A stretch of DNA of 64,000 bases, from contig OX439045.1 in NCBI GenBank assembly GCA_949317995.1, forward strand, positions 46,829,693 through 46,893,692. The letters run 5' to 3'. Positions 1 to 11,012 of the stretch are shown piece by piece. Under the pieces are notes generated by a model. It was not told where the DNA came from, searched no databases, and saw only the letters and a list, made by a program, of their open reading frames with translations. Position numbers and translations under genes: made by a program. The first letter of the stretch is position 1. Each line of letters starts with the position of its first letter. This DNA is from Acholoe squamosa. Taxonomy: Eukaryota; Annelida; Polychaeta; Phyllodocida; Polynoidae.

Positions 1-780
1 TATATATGCTAGATAAACATAATATGTGAAATAATCGCATCCAGCTCCTATTAGTTCCTGGGATTTGCGACCGTACACTCAAGAGGGATTGACCATTATT
101 TTTCAAAAAATAATCTCAATTTAGGGCCAACTTCCTAATCCAATATTGTCCAGGCAGAATGAGCTAGAGGTCTGGCATTGATTGCGTTATCACCCACATT
201 CATCCACAATCAGGAAATGCCAAAAATAGTGAAGTTGACATAAAGGCCTAGTTTTGTTACATAAGGCTAAAGGAAGACAGTTTTTCAGTTTTTACTGATC
301 TCAGAGCAATTTTTGAAAATTCATGGCATCAAAACTGTTACTTCAAACATCCTGGAAAGTGGAATTCTCACTGATCTTGAAGTTCTTAACATGGACAATG
401 AAGGTGAAGTCCCTCTGATAAGTTGCCTATCGAATATGTTCTCTCTTCATATGTTTGTTTCCAAATTTGGATCAGACCCAGAATTAGGCCGGGAGACATA
501 TTGAATCAGGAAATATTGGTTTTGTTAGCACCATCAAGGTCCAACAGAATCGTTTTGTTTATCTTATTTTTTACATGGGATGCACAGGAACATAGTTGGC
601 TATGAAAATTTGAAAGAATTACTTGATAGACATTACTGTACTGGTGCCATTCATTTTCAAATACGTTTCGAATCCCAGCACTTACTATTTTTTTGCATTT
701 ATTATCCCATGCAGTTTGATGACAATATTGCCAGCAACTCCATCTAAATCACCTAAACAATTGGAAGTGTTTGAATCCTG
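1..780. other. AT-rich non-coding sequence
   Basis: I see no coding homology, RNA gene or clear repeat here. The short open frames at 313-605 are low-complexity in composition and have no recognisable motif. Confidence 0.5.
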
Positions 781-783
781 TTG

Positions 784-1285
784 GACATAGCCTCATAGCA
801 AAAGCAAGCCACATCAATGGTGACTCCTTTCTGAGTGATAACTCACTGCGTCATCTTTTGCCACTCTGTGTCAGTCTCACATGGCATGGCGATTTATCAC
901 AACAGTCGCCAACATGATCTCACTCACTGCGTGAGTATGTGCCACCCCTTGTCATTCCTCACAAAGCATGGTGACTTATCACCACCATCGCCAACATGGA
1001 TCTAACTCACTCCGTGAGTATGTGCCACTGCCTGTCAACTCTCAGTCAGAATGGCAACTTTTCACCTGCATTGCCACATGGCTCTCACTCACTGCGTGAG
1101 TGTGTATCACTCCTAGTTAATCTTCTCTCAAAATGGCGACTTGTCACCACCATTGCCAACATTGGTCTCACTCAATACGTGAATTTGTGTCACTCCAAGT
1201 CAATGCTCTCTGAGGATTGCATCATCTGTCACTCACTCTCACTCACAGTGGCAACTTATCACCACCATTGCCAAAGTTGTTGAGA
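784..1285. repeat. Diverged minisatellite array 1 (unit about 90-100 bp)
   Basis: About five imperfect copies follow one another. Each contains a dyad like ACTCACTGCGTGAGT, then GTGCCAC, a CTCTCAGTCA-like stretch, and TTATCACCACCATYGCCAACAT. The copies at about 840, 930, 1005, 1090 and 1170 align by eye with many substitutions, so the array is old. The open frame running through it (996-1283) is a by-product of the periodicity. Its sequence theme (TCACCAC..CGCCA) is shared with the array at 1640-2230. Confidence 0.7.
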
Positions 1286-1639
1286 CAGCACCACTGTTCA
1301 ACATGTAGCCTATCTAGGAAGTGTGGGCATGAAGTATAAGTCCCATACGTATCAAATGTGCTTTGTTTCACACTGATTTCTATGTAATACTTCAGAGTTG
1401 AATCAAACAAGATTATATAGAGAGAATATCAATTGAATTTAGATAGAGGTATCTCTAAAATGAAAGCAACTATCCATAAACACCTTTTCTCTGGTTACAG
1501 GAAAAATACATAGGGAAATATCAACATGAACACCTTGTCTGTGGTTAGAGGGAAGATACATATGGCAATACCTTCTCTGGCAAAACATACTTTGATCTGG
1601 CAGATGTGAGGCTGCATGATTACCAATGTTGATGATCAT

Positions 1640-2235
1640 GAGCTTTTCATCTGACAAGGTGAGTGATCACCAGCATCACCATCACTGGTGAGTCTGAGTG
1701 ATCACCACTCTCGCCATCCATGGTGAACCTGTGCTATGACATGGTGCGCGTTTCATCTAGCGAGGTGAGTGATCACTCGTGTCGCCATCCCTGGTGAGTG
1801 TGGCTGATCAAGATCCTCACCCTCTGTGGTGAACCTGTGCTATCATGATGTACGCGTTTTATCTAGTGAGGTGACTGATCACAATCCTTGGTGAATCCGT
1901 GGTGAATGTGCATTATGACGTGGCGTGCGTCTCATCTAGCGAAGTGAGTGATCACTCATGTCGCCATCCCTGGTGAGGATGAGTGATCACTCATGTCGCC
2001 ATCCCTGGTGAGGATGAGTGATCACGATCCTTGCCATCCCTGGTGAACATGTGCTATGACGAGGTGCGTGTTTCATCTAGCGAGGTGAGTGATCACCCGC
2101 GTCGCCATCCCTGGTGAGTCTGAGTGATCACCATCCTCGCCATCTGAGGTGAGGCCATGTGATCACCACCATTGCTATTCCTGGTGATCTTGTGCTATAG
2201 CGACGTCGTGTTCCATCTAGCGACATGTGTGAGCC
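1640..2235. repeat. Minisatellite array 2, built on GAGTGATCACC / CGCCATCCCTGGTGA
   Basis: There are many copies of short blocks GGTGAGTGATCAC and GTCGCCATCCCTGGTGA. They are arranged in a higher-order unit of roughly 110 bp that also includes TGTGCTATGACG and CATCTAGCGAGG. The unit starts near 1755, 1860, 1935, 2070 and 2215. One block at about 1945-2005 is doubled exactly. The TGATCA and TCAC/GTGA dyads give it local self-complementarity. Confidence 0.75.
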
Positions 2236-2239
2236 ACTT

Positions 2240-2855
2240 CACACAGGTTGACGAGAAGTCACAACAATTTGCTGGGTGACTGAGGAACAGTGATCTGCTG
2301 AGTAGATTTAGACGTGTTTTTTTTTTCTTTTTCTATTAATTTAGCCCAAATTAAACTTTTTAAAAAATAAAAGGACAGATACAATAAATTATAGCAAAGA
2401 TGAATGAAGCCATATAGATGCCACTGACATCTGGCAGAATGCAACAGATTCTTTAGGATCTGAGCTCTCGCTATTTTTCCAGAGACTGAATGTGGGTGTT
2501 CATCAAGCTGAGGGATTCCTGGAGGCTGTTGTGAAAAGATTGGATTTCGATTCTCACTGTAGCTAACTCACCTTCCAGTCCCCCCCCCCCATTCTCCACC
2601 CAGAGAGACCTTATATTGTAATGGAATTGACTTACTCTGAATTAGACTGCATTGTGAAAGTGCAGTCTAATTCAGAGAGGGATCTAGTTCCATGATTGAT
2701 TCCACCTGAATGCTTCCCATAGTAGATAGGTCAAGGAATTGAAGGAAGGAACTAGCAGGGAATTGGTTCTCAATTCGGAAGCATTCACAGATTCCTGACC
2801 ACTTCTATGAACAATTATCTTTTAGAAACCCAACAGGGAATTGATTTCCTCAGGT
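2240..2855. other. Non-coding flank upstream of the decayed GPCR
   Basis: This stretch holds a C-run at 2580-2590 and a short inverted repeat around 2635-2690 (TTACTCTGAATTAGACTGCA against its complement). The part from about 2540 onward resembles 38370-38790, so it belongs to a duplicated segment that precedes the receptor remnant. No gene is seen. Confidence 0.5.
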
Positions 2856-3236
2856 CAGTCAGTTCCGCTTTGGGAATAGCATCTCTGACAGAACTAATTC
2901 CAAATCTTTTCGCAACGGCCTCCTGGCGGCTTTAACTAATGGCCTCACAATCCTGGCTGTGTTCAAGTATGAGTTCCTCAGAACCAACACCAATCTACTC
3001 ATTTGCAGTTTAGCAGCATCTGATATACTTAGTGGTATAATCGCAATATTCATATTGGCCCACTTCAATATTCATTCTATGCACCTTTGATAAGTCTCTG
3101 AGTTTACTGAATGTGTTTACTGAATGGTGCCCTGAATGTAATGTCTGTTATGTGGGTGTCAGTTGACCACTTCATAGATACCAGCTTTCCCCTGAGGCAT
3201 TATACTTTTGTGCAGAAGTGGCATGTATGGGCTTCA

Positions 3237-4257
3237 GGGCCCTGTTTCTATACTTTTCAAAAATGAATGGCACCATCCATGCCCACTAATGCAAAGCTAA
3301 AAGTGCAGATGGAGCAAAAACTGCTTTCTGTTTCTTAACTTGAGTTCTACTCTCCTGCTCTATTGACGAGAGCTGGCTATGACAACTTAAGAAACACTAA
3401 TGCAATGGTGCCATCCACCTCCAGTGCACCTCTCACTGGTATATCCTTAGGGCCTTCCACCTATTCATTTGTGCCTTATATCTTATGTGTAATCAATTGA
3501 ATTACATGGATCCTGTTTCTATAGTAGGCTGTGGATGGCACCATTTGCATTAGTGTTTCTTAAGTTGCTCTCTCCAAAATAAATTAGCTTGAGTTCTATC
3601 TGAGCTCATTTTAGCCAACTGTCTAAACCCAAATAAATAAAGCAAGAAGTGCCACTGTTTCTAAACCTTAGGATGTAGCTCAAACTGAGTCCCATCTGCT
3701 CTATTGATGAAGGCAAAATTGTTGCTTTTCAAACAATTCTTCCGCCAACCCTTATAGGTGGTCGGCACAACTTTAAATAAGTAAATACACATGAAAACTT
3801 GGATGATTCATTTGATGATAGATGAGCTGAAATTCAAGGATTTTGATGGCACCATTGCATGAGTGTTTCTGAAGTTGTCCTATCCAGCCCTAGCCAATAG
3901 AGCATTAGAACAGAACTCAAGTTTAGAAACAGAAGCATGTTTTTGCTGGGTCTGCACTATTAGCTTTGCATAAGTAAACATGGATGGTGCCATTCAGGTA
4001 CACAATCAGGGCCATGATGGCAGCAAAGTTGGTTAGAAAACAACAAATTTACTTCCACCAATAGAACAGATGGGACTCAGTTTGAGTTCTATCCAAAAGT
4101 TTAGAAACAGTGGCACTTCTTGCTCTATTCATTTGGATCTATGCCCTTGGCTAACGCAGGCTCAGATAGAACTCGAACTGAGCTATTTTGGATAGAGCAA
4201 CTTAAGAAACACTAATGCAAATGGTGCCATCCAAACCAACTATTGAAACAGGGCCCT
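3237..4257. mobile_element. Fold-back MITE inside the GPCR remnant
   Basis: The ends are CAGGGCCCTGTTTCTAT and its near complement ATTGAAACAGGGCCCTG. Inside, long inverted arms pair: about 3529-3745 (GGATGGCACCATTTGCATTAG, TTCTTAAGTTGCTC, GCAAGAAGTGCCACTG) against about 4030-4238. Another inverted pair is 3270-3440 against 3840-4010. There is no coding capacity. The left end abuts the last codons of the TM3-TM4 segment of the receptor remnant, so this is probably an insertion into former coding sequence. I did not find a clean target-site duplication. Confidence 0.65.
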
Positions 4258-4712
4258 GTAGGCATATCATGGCTGTTGAGTTGCAGCGTAATAGCTATAT
4301 CAACAAGTTTTGGGGTACAGGCAAGTAAAGACTTACAATGCCATTCGCAGACATTATATAAAAGAAACAGGCAGTGCTTAGAGGTATAACATGTATACAT
4401 CTTGGTTGGAACCTTCATAGTCATAACTATCATTCTCTATTTCAAGATTGCCATTGTGGCACACAAACAGGCCCGCAGCATTGGATTCCAAATGGTAAGT
4501 AAAATAGTACTAAATCTTTTCATCAACATTAGAGATTGACAAGGCCCTTTTTGCAAGAGTTAGATACTTTAGTAAACTAGGAGGAAATCTGAAGCAAGAG
4601 AAGCACTTTGATATCATTGCTATAGAAATTCCGTCACGTTTATCTAGTTCCCTGATTGGCACAAAGTGATTCAAGTATGAGATATAATATCATATAATAA
4701 TATATTTTGTTA

Positions 4713-4755
4713 TGTTGGGTTGTTTGTTGTTGTTGTTGTTGTTGTTGTTGTTTTT
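4713..4755. repeat. (TTG)n microsatellite
   Basis: An uninterrupted TTG/TGT run is followed by a T/G-rich stretch. A degenerate second copy of the surrounding 200 bp lies at 4850-5000 (GGTTGTTGTTGTT, GGGGGAG, AATGCTTAGCAGACT). Confidence 0.7.
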
Positions 4756-5399
4756 TGGGGGAGTTGGGGGAGTAATGCGTAGCAGACTCCCTGAGTGCTC
4801 TATAATTTCCTTATCAATGACATGCCTTGTGCATCAAAACTTAAAGTTACTTAGACGTAATGCCATTAAATTATATTCTGTGTGTTTTTGGTTGTTGTTG
4901 TTTTTGGTTGTTGTTTTTTTTTTGAGGGGGGGGGGAGCTAATGCTTAGCAGACTACCTGATTGCTCTATAATTCTATTATCAAGGACATATCTTGTGCAT
5001 TAATTAAAACTTTAAATTACATAGCATCATCTGGTGCAATATTAACTATATCAGCACTACTAGATCATAGAGAGCTGTGTTTTATCTTAAACGTAGCATC
5101 ATGGATCTGGTGGATCAACTCTTGGATGAATCCCATCATATATGCCTGGATGAGTCGTCATTTCAACCGTGGCTTTTTCTCGGATTGAAATCCCAACAAT
5201 CTTCCCCTTAATTTCAGCCTCAGTGGACACTGCATGAAGGAACTCGTTGATTTTGGGGGGTATTTTGTGTTTTAGTGTAGGGGGGGGGGGTAACCTATCA
5301 TACAACGGCACAAGATATTTGGCTCCTAAGTTGTAAATTATAACTCTGGGCACATCAGAGTTTTTGTGTTGTCTCAAATATTCCAGATGGTTTTCTCTG

Positions 5400-5830
5400 T
5401 CAGAACAATCCTGCATTGTGCGAATTTACTCTACATTCCTGATTTAGCAGTTCAAGTACTTTCAGCTGATTCATGGTCAATACGGCCTAATTTTGGCCAT
5501 AGATTCCCGATGCATGTCTGAAAGTGAGTTTTATAATATAGCAGTGTAGTTAGGTTTTGTGAAATATACTGCTAGTTATTTTGTTTGTACAATTGTTTTT
5601 TGATTTGTTTGAGGCTTGATGCATAACAAGATATGTTTAAAACCAATATTCTTATTCTGTATTTTCCTCATCTAGTAGAGTACAGTATTTGGGATTACTT
5701 ATAACACTTATAATTGCTGTTGTATCTATATGTAGCTTTTTTCAGGCATTAGGTTCATGAAAACTTAGAAAATATCTTGTGCCATACATATAGTTGAGGT
5801 GGAGATTACCAGCAAAGGTTGATTAATGTG
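5400..5830. repeat. Dispersed repeat, copy 1 of a local pair
   Basis: This copy matches 6962-7400 along its length with about 80-85 percent identity by eye. Shared landmarks are GCGAATTTA.TCTACATTCC, CAGCTGATTCATGG.CAATA, TTTTCCTCATCTAGTAGAG and TTAGGTTCATGAAAACTT. A partial third copy lies at 6215-6400. No coding potential; the origin is unknown. Confidence 0.7.
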
Positions 5831-6639
5831 ACCTAATGCAGCATGATCTAGATCTACTCTAGTTTTTTTCCTCAATAAGGCACACCCACAGGGGCGGTGG
5901 AACGTGTGTGAAGTTGGAGGGGCAGGGGCACAAACATTAGGGGAGTTGATTAAGTGGAGGCATAACTGCTGTCTTGGGGGGAATGATCCCAGAAAAAACT
6001 GGAATTTTACCATTAAATTGCTATGAATGGATTTTGGCTTGTGTCCAAGAAACTTTATAATTTGTACCTTGATTTTGCTGTATTTTAGGACATATATTTC
6101 CCTTGTTGTCCAAAAAGGGGGGGGGAAACATACTTTAGCCCCCTAACTTCGAAGTTGAGGGGGCCCCGGCCCCCTCCCCCCCATTCCACCGCCTGTGCAC
6201 CCAGACTGGACATATAATGAGTTATTAATTGGAAACCAATACTCTTCTAGTAGAGTATGTTTAATTGCCTATGACACTTGACTGTTGTATTAATGCATGT
6301 ACATGTAACATTTTACTTAGATATATTAGGTTCATGAAAACTTAGAATTTATCTTGTACTACATGTTCATTTCAGGTGCAGATTAACAGCAAAGGTTGAT
6401 TTACAATGTACAATTAGTTCCTCTGCGACACTCGTGAGGGATGCTCCGTCGGAAATTAATTGGGTAGACCACAGCTTGTACTTTATGTTGTTGTGAGCGA
6501 TTAAATTTAAAAAAAGAAAAAAGAAATTATGTGACCTAATATAACATGATCTACCACGGTTACTATGGGGAACACCCTGAGCTGAAGGAAATGTTACAAT
6601 ATGCAGCTGTTAGTGAATTTCTGACATTTTGACCATGTT

Positions 6640-6885
6640 TTATGATATACTCACCCCACCTATAAGGCACACCTCAAACTCGACCTCAGGGGATCAGGTT
6701 GAGTGCATGCCTCATATGTGAGGTGCACCTTATATGCAAGGTATTGCAGTAGTTGAAGAACAGTGTCATGTTGGTAAGTGCCTATCAATAACTAAAGTGT
6801 AGAATGGTAATGGGACAAATATGGTGCGCATCAGTCAAATTTACATTAACTAGTTTTGTAGAGAGGCAAAAAGGAAAGTGTTGGC
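6640..6885. repeat. Dispersed repeat shared with 15540-15840
   Basis: Both copies contain AAGGCACACCTCAAACTCG, GGGATCAG, TGAGGTGCACC, GTTGAAGAACA, TGTAGAA.GGTAATGGGACAA and GACACAGCAA in the same order. The copy at 15.5 kb starts with an added inverted half, forming a hairpin. This may be part of the same old family as 5400-7400. Confidence 0.65.
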
Positions 6886-6961
6886 CTACATCATTGACAC
6901 AGCAAGTATAGCTTGGGAAGGAGTTTATTGTGATGTATGTGTAGATGTGTGTGTAGATCTG

Positions 6962-7400
6962 TCAGAACAGTTCTGCATTATGCGAATTTATTCTACATTC
7001 CTGATTTCAGCAGTTATATGAATTTTCAGCTGATTCATGGACAATATAGCCTTAATCTGATCATAGATTTCTTATGCATGTTGGAAAGTGAGATCTATAA
7101 TGCAGTTAAGTTCTGTGAAACATACTGATAGCTATTTTCTTGGTACAGTATTTGATTTATTTCAAACTTGATGCATAGCAAGATATATTTGAAACCAATT
7201 TTCTATTATGTGTTTTCCTCATCTAGTAGAGCACAGTATTTGTGATTACTTATAACACTTATGATTGTTGTTGTATCTATGCACGTAGCTTTTTACTTAC
7301 AGATGTTAGGTTCATGAAAACTTTTATTGTTTGATACACATTCAGTTGAGGTGCAGATTACCAGCAAAATTAATTAATGTGACTTGATATACCATGATCT
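6962..7400. repeat. Dispersed repeat, copy 2 of a local pair
   Basis: This is the second copy of the 5400-5830 sequence, about 1.56 kb downstream in the same orientation. It shares the same ordered landmarks, including TAGTAGAGCACAGTATTTGTGA and the GTTCATGAAAACTT end. Confidence 0.7.
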
Positions 7401-7736
7401 ACCCTAGGTTTTCCTGTATAAGTCGCACGTAGACTCAAGGTAAATGCTGCAAGTCGCAGCTGGAATTGAAACTCTGGCACTTTGGTACTGTCGTTAAGTA
7501 TATTTACCCGGCCCTTAAGGGACATGTCAGACTCGGCCTGATCCTTTAAGGAGTAGAGCTGAGGTCATCCTTGTCTATAAACAGCGCCTTATACGTGAGG
7601 CATTAGGGGGGTAGTTACAGAGGGTTTAGCTTCCAGCATGTGACATACCAGTAGGTGTCGTGAGTGGGCATCTCTTATAATGATACAAGTAATATTAATA
7701 AGATGGTGATTACCATCTTATTGCACAGGTTGTGTG

Positions 7737-7740
<4 letters not shown>

Positions 7741-7772
<32 letters not shown>
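7741..7772. repeat. (AT)n tract at the left edge of the DIRS-type element
   Basis: A pure AT run directly abuts the terminal repeat of the element. An equivalent AT run flanks its other end at 15161-15210, so the element sits within an AT microsatellite. Confidence 0.85.
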
Positions 7773-7775
<3 letters not shown>

Positions 7776-7935
7776 TTATCTCGCTCCCAGGGAATAATAA
7801 TACCGGTAATAACGATAATAATAATGATATATATGGTAATAATAATTTATGCTAAGTAGTATGAAAAATGATCATATCACAGACACATGAGTTTGGTGGG
7901 TCACTGACCTTGGGGCTATCTGCACCATACATGCC
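7771..7935 (-). repeat. Split direct repeat B2 of the DIRS-type element
   Basis: This 165-bp copy starts ATAAGTTATCTCGCTCCC and ends CACCATACATGCC. It matches B1 (8224-8388) with one visible difference (CTATCTGCACC against CTATCAGCACC). It forms the outer 3' end of the element and touches the (AT)n tract. Confidence 0.85.
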
Positions 7936-8014
7936 TTTATTAAAACAACTATAATAATTAGTTGACAATAAGCATAGTCAGTAAAATGCATAATATAATA
8001 ACAATAGTAAAAAT

Positions 8015-8226
8015 TTAAAATTCCAGGGAACACCCAGCGTGGTGTTACCTGTACAGGTGAATACGAGCCAATTGACGGTTAGCTTGAACCCGCCCCCTTT
8101 TATACCAGTGGAGTTGTTGACCATGACGTCACACTATGACATCATTGGTATCCTTACGAGCTGAAAGTAGTCCCTAACCGTCCGCGGCTAATTATATAAA
8201 TATACACGAGTGTATATAGTTCCATA
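8015..8226 (-). repeat. Split direct repeat A2 of the DIRS-type element
   Basis: This 212-bp copy is the same as A1 (14952-15163) by eye. It lies internally next to B1, as split direct repeats require. Like A1 it carries a TATA-like box and a CRE palindrome. Confidence 0.85.
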
Positions 8227-8388
8227 AGTTATCTCGCTCCCAGGGAATAATAATACCGGTAATAACGATAATAATAATGATATATATGGTAATAATAATT
8301 TATGCTAAGTAGTATGAAAAATGATCATATCACAGACACATGAGTTTGGTGGGTCACTGACCTTGGGGCTATCAGCACCATACATGCC
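8224..8388 (-). repeat. Split direct repeat B1 of the DIRS-type element
   Basis: This internal 165-bp copy of B2 is directly joined to A2. A third copy at 10804-10968 belongs to the tandemly duplicated unit. Confidence 0.85.
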
Positions 8389-8432
8389 AAACACCTAAAC
8401 ACGCCAAACACATTTGAACACACACATACCAA

Positions 8433-9386
8433 TCAGCAATGCAATTGAGATTGGCAAAGTCTATCTAATTCCAAAAGTTCATTTTTATGATTATGTAAAT
8501 ATGTAAAAACAGAATTAGATTTCCAGTTTACCTTTTTCTTAATGGAGTCTATACTGAGTCCAGCATCCTTCAACATAGTAGCACTACCATGCCTAATTGA
8601 GTGAGTGGAGACTGAACCCTTGATACCAGCACGTAGAGATAAAGATTTCAACCTCGAATTAATATATTGGTACTGTAGAGGAACACCATTAAATTTAAAT
8701 AACAAATCACTCGCACCCCTACCTGCGCACAATTTTCCTAAGTCTTTACAAGGACATAACAGTGAGGTATCATCCCTACATAAGTATATGTTAAAAGAAT
8801 GGGCACCAAGCTGGTCAGTTTTAGAAGTATTAATATGCAGACTAGCATAACTTTTAAATATTTTAACATCACCTACCCTTAGTGTATGGGGAGAAGATAC
8901 AACATGTCCTATCCTGAGGACACCTCTATAACATAAGAGAATAGCTAACCAAAATTTCAAGTCAGCCCTGCTGGAGAGGTCCAAATATGATCTTATACAT
9001 AACATTTCTTTTGGACTCAAAGGATGAATAACCCTAGTAGGAACAGCATAATTTCTACCAATACCATCCAACACCTTTTTTAGCATGAAATTACCGCTAT
9101 GGTCTAAGCCACCCCTAAGCTTTTGATGATACCAAATGGACGATAAATAATTCCTTACAGAAGAAGGTTTCATATATTCAGATAAGTATACTGCATATGT
9201 AGCAGCCTGTGAGGGAGAACAAGGAAAATTAGATAAATTGAATTTATTACAAAATTTTTTATACCTGTTAAGCTGTTGTTTCCTTGTTCTCCTCGTATTC
9301 TCTGATACACCCTTCGTTAAAAGACACTCTTTTCTTTTTTGTAACCTTTTCCATTCTGGAATTAAAGCAACACATATCATTTTCAA
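8433..9386 (-). CDS. Tyrosine recombinase, copy 1 (in the duplicated unit)
   Basis: This frame is identical in translation to the recombinase at 11013-11966: 317 residues with R158, K189, H262-S-I-R265 and Y296 in place. It overlaps the 5'-truncated RT frame of the same unit (9268-10788) by about 119 bases. The unit lacks its own gag and the start of RT, so expression would depend on read-through from the complete unit or on none at all. Confidence 0.85.
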   Translation of the reverse strand: MKMICVALIPEWKRLQKRKECLLTKGVSENTRRTRKQQLNRYKKFCNKFNLSNFPCSPSQAATYAVYLSEYMKPSSVRNYLSSIWYHQKLRGGLDHSGNFMLKKVLDGIGRNYAVPTRVIHPLSPKEMLCIRSYLDLSSRADLKFWLAILLCYRGVLRIGHVVSSPHTLRVGDVKIFKSYASLHINTSKTDQLGAHSFNIYLCRDDTSLLCPCKDLGKLCAGRGASDLLFKFNGVPLQYQYINSRLKSLSLRAGIKGSVSTHSIRHGSATMLKDAGLSIDSIKKKVNWKSNSVFTYLHNHKNELLELDRLCQSQLHC

Positions 9387-10788
9387 GAAGAGAGTTTACA
9401 CATTTGTCCAGAACACCCTTGTAAGCAAGTCTAGAAAGTTGGTCGGCCAGGATATTATCCTCTGACCTAATATAAGTTGCGTACACCTCCACATTATTGA
9501 TGAAACAAAGCCAAAAAATTTCTCTAAGCCATTCTATACAAAGTTTATTTTTAGACCTACCGGTATTTATCATAGCTAGCACTTGCATATTGTCAGTAAT
9601 GCAATGTATTCTTTTATTTTTACAGCCAGATATCCAACGTCTAAGACCCATAAGAAGAGGATATAACTCGTATACATTTATATTTCTATGGTGATTTTTC
9701 AAATTATCTAGTATTGGTGGTTGAGTAAAATGACCACTACCTAGACTGAATTTATCGTAAGACGTCCAGTCACCATATAAATAATCTTTACCCATCCAAG
9801 CCCCGAAGCCTTTCATGGATGAATCCGAGTACATTGGAGTATCGAACAGATCATTTAAGATCAAACTTTTACCATTAAAAGTATTGCAGAATCTCAACCA
9901 CCATTCCATATCATTCCTTGTACACTCAGAAATTTTTATAATACCTCTAGGCCTTGCCCTGGCACAAAGATCAAAAATTCTGCGACTAAAAGTTCTCCCA
10001 CCTTTAACCACTTGGGAGCAAAAGGACATGAGACCTCCAATCCTCTCCAGGGTCTTCTTGGAAATAAATTTCCTATTGACATAATTTAACAAAATGCCCT
10101 TCATTTTGTCTATCTTATCTTTAGGTAGAGTTAACTGCAGTTCAACAGAATTAATCAGAATACCTAAAAATTTGCACTCTTGTGCTGGATCAGTTACCTT
10201 TTCCTTGGAGATGACAAAACCCATATATTCCATACATTCCACTAGTAAATTTCTCTGTCTGAGGCATTCTTCATAAGAATTTGCAATAATTATAAAATCA
10301 TCTAGATAATTTACAATTCTTTCTACACCGTAGAATTTAGCAACCTCCACAATAAAATCAGATATTCGATTGAATATATAAGGGGCGCATTTGAGTCCAA
10401 AAGTTAACCTGTTGCTTACATAGAAACCTTCACCTTGACCAAAATCCCACCTAAAGCCCTGGACACCAGTGTGGGGGCCATAAACATTAATGGTTCTATA
10501 GGCAGATTTTAAATCTACTACGCTCATAAAGTCACCTCTATCCAACTGAGCTGTGACCGTACCAATATTATTGTAAGAGAATGTAGAACTAGTCTCGTCC
10601 ATATAGTTATTAATTGAAATTTTTTCCGGCATGCTGCAATCCGTTATAGGTCTTAATCTACCATTTGATTTTTCAACACCACCAAGAGAGTGGATACACT
10701 GTGGTTTGTCCTCAACTTTAGACACGAGACCAGCCTCTAACTCCTCTCGCAATATGCTACAAAATTCATCATAAAAATTCCCTTCAAG
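9268..10788 (-). pseudogene. RT-RNase H, 5'-truncated duplicate
   Basis: This duplicate of residues from about 170 onward of the complete frame at 11848-13842 carries the full RT core (YLDD) and RNase H. Its 5' end is cut at the tandem junction near 10788, where the sequence changes to the end of an A repeat. About 170 amino-terminal residues and the start codon are missing, so it is probably not expressed independently. Confidence 0.85.
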
Positions 10789-11012
10789 AGTGTATCTAGT
10801 TCCATAAGTTATCTCGCTCCCAGGGAATAATAATACCGGTAATAACGATAATAATAATGATATATATGGTAATAATAATTTATGCTAAGTAGTATGAAAA
10901 ATGATCATATCACAGACACATGAGTTTGGTGGGTCACTGACCTTGGGGCTATCAGCACCATACATGCCAAACACCTAAACACGCCAAACACATTTGAACA
11001 CACACATACCAA

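Larger units (their letters stand above)
2861..5188 (+). pseudogene. Decayed class A (rhodopsin-family) GPCR, pieces of TM1-2, TM3, TM5 and TM7
   Basis: Four separate segments translate as consecutive GPCR parts. Bases 2861-3090 give TM1-TM2, with TNGLTILAVFKYEFLRTNTN then SLAASDILSG (the TM2 LAxxD motif), and end at TGA 3088-3090. Bases 3126-3240, in another frame, give a TM3 end with VDHF in place of DRY followed by PLRHY. Bases 4393-4494 give a TM5-like helix (VYILVGTFIVITIILYFKIA) followed by an excellent splice donor, GTAAGT at 4495. Bases about 5095-5188 give TM7 with INSWMNPIIYAW (NPxxY) and a stop. The frame changes, the stop after TM2, the lost DRY and the 1-kb MITE between TM3 and TM5 make a pseudogene the best reading. 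TM5 and TM7 could once have been separate exons. TM7 closely resembles that of the intact receptor at 49749-50729. Confidence 0.75.

Noticed and set aside
784..2235. CRISPR array
   Set aside because: Repeat units are long, diverged and without unique spacers, and the sequence is eukaryotic.
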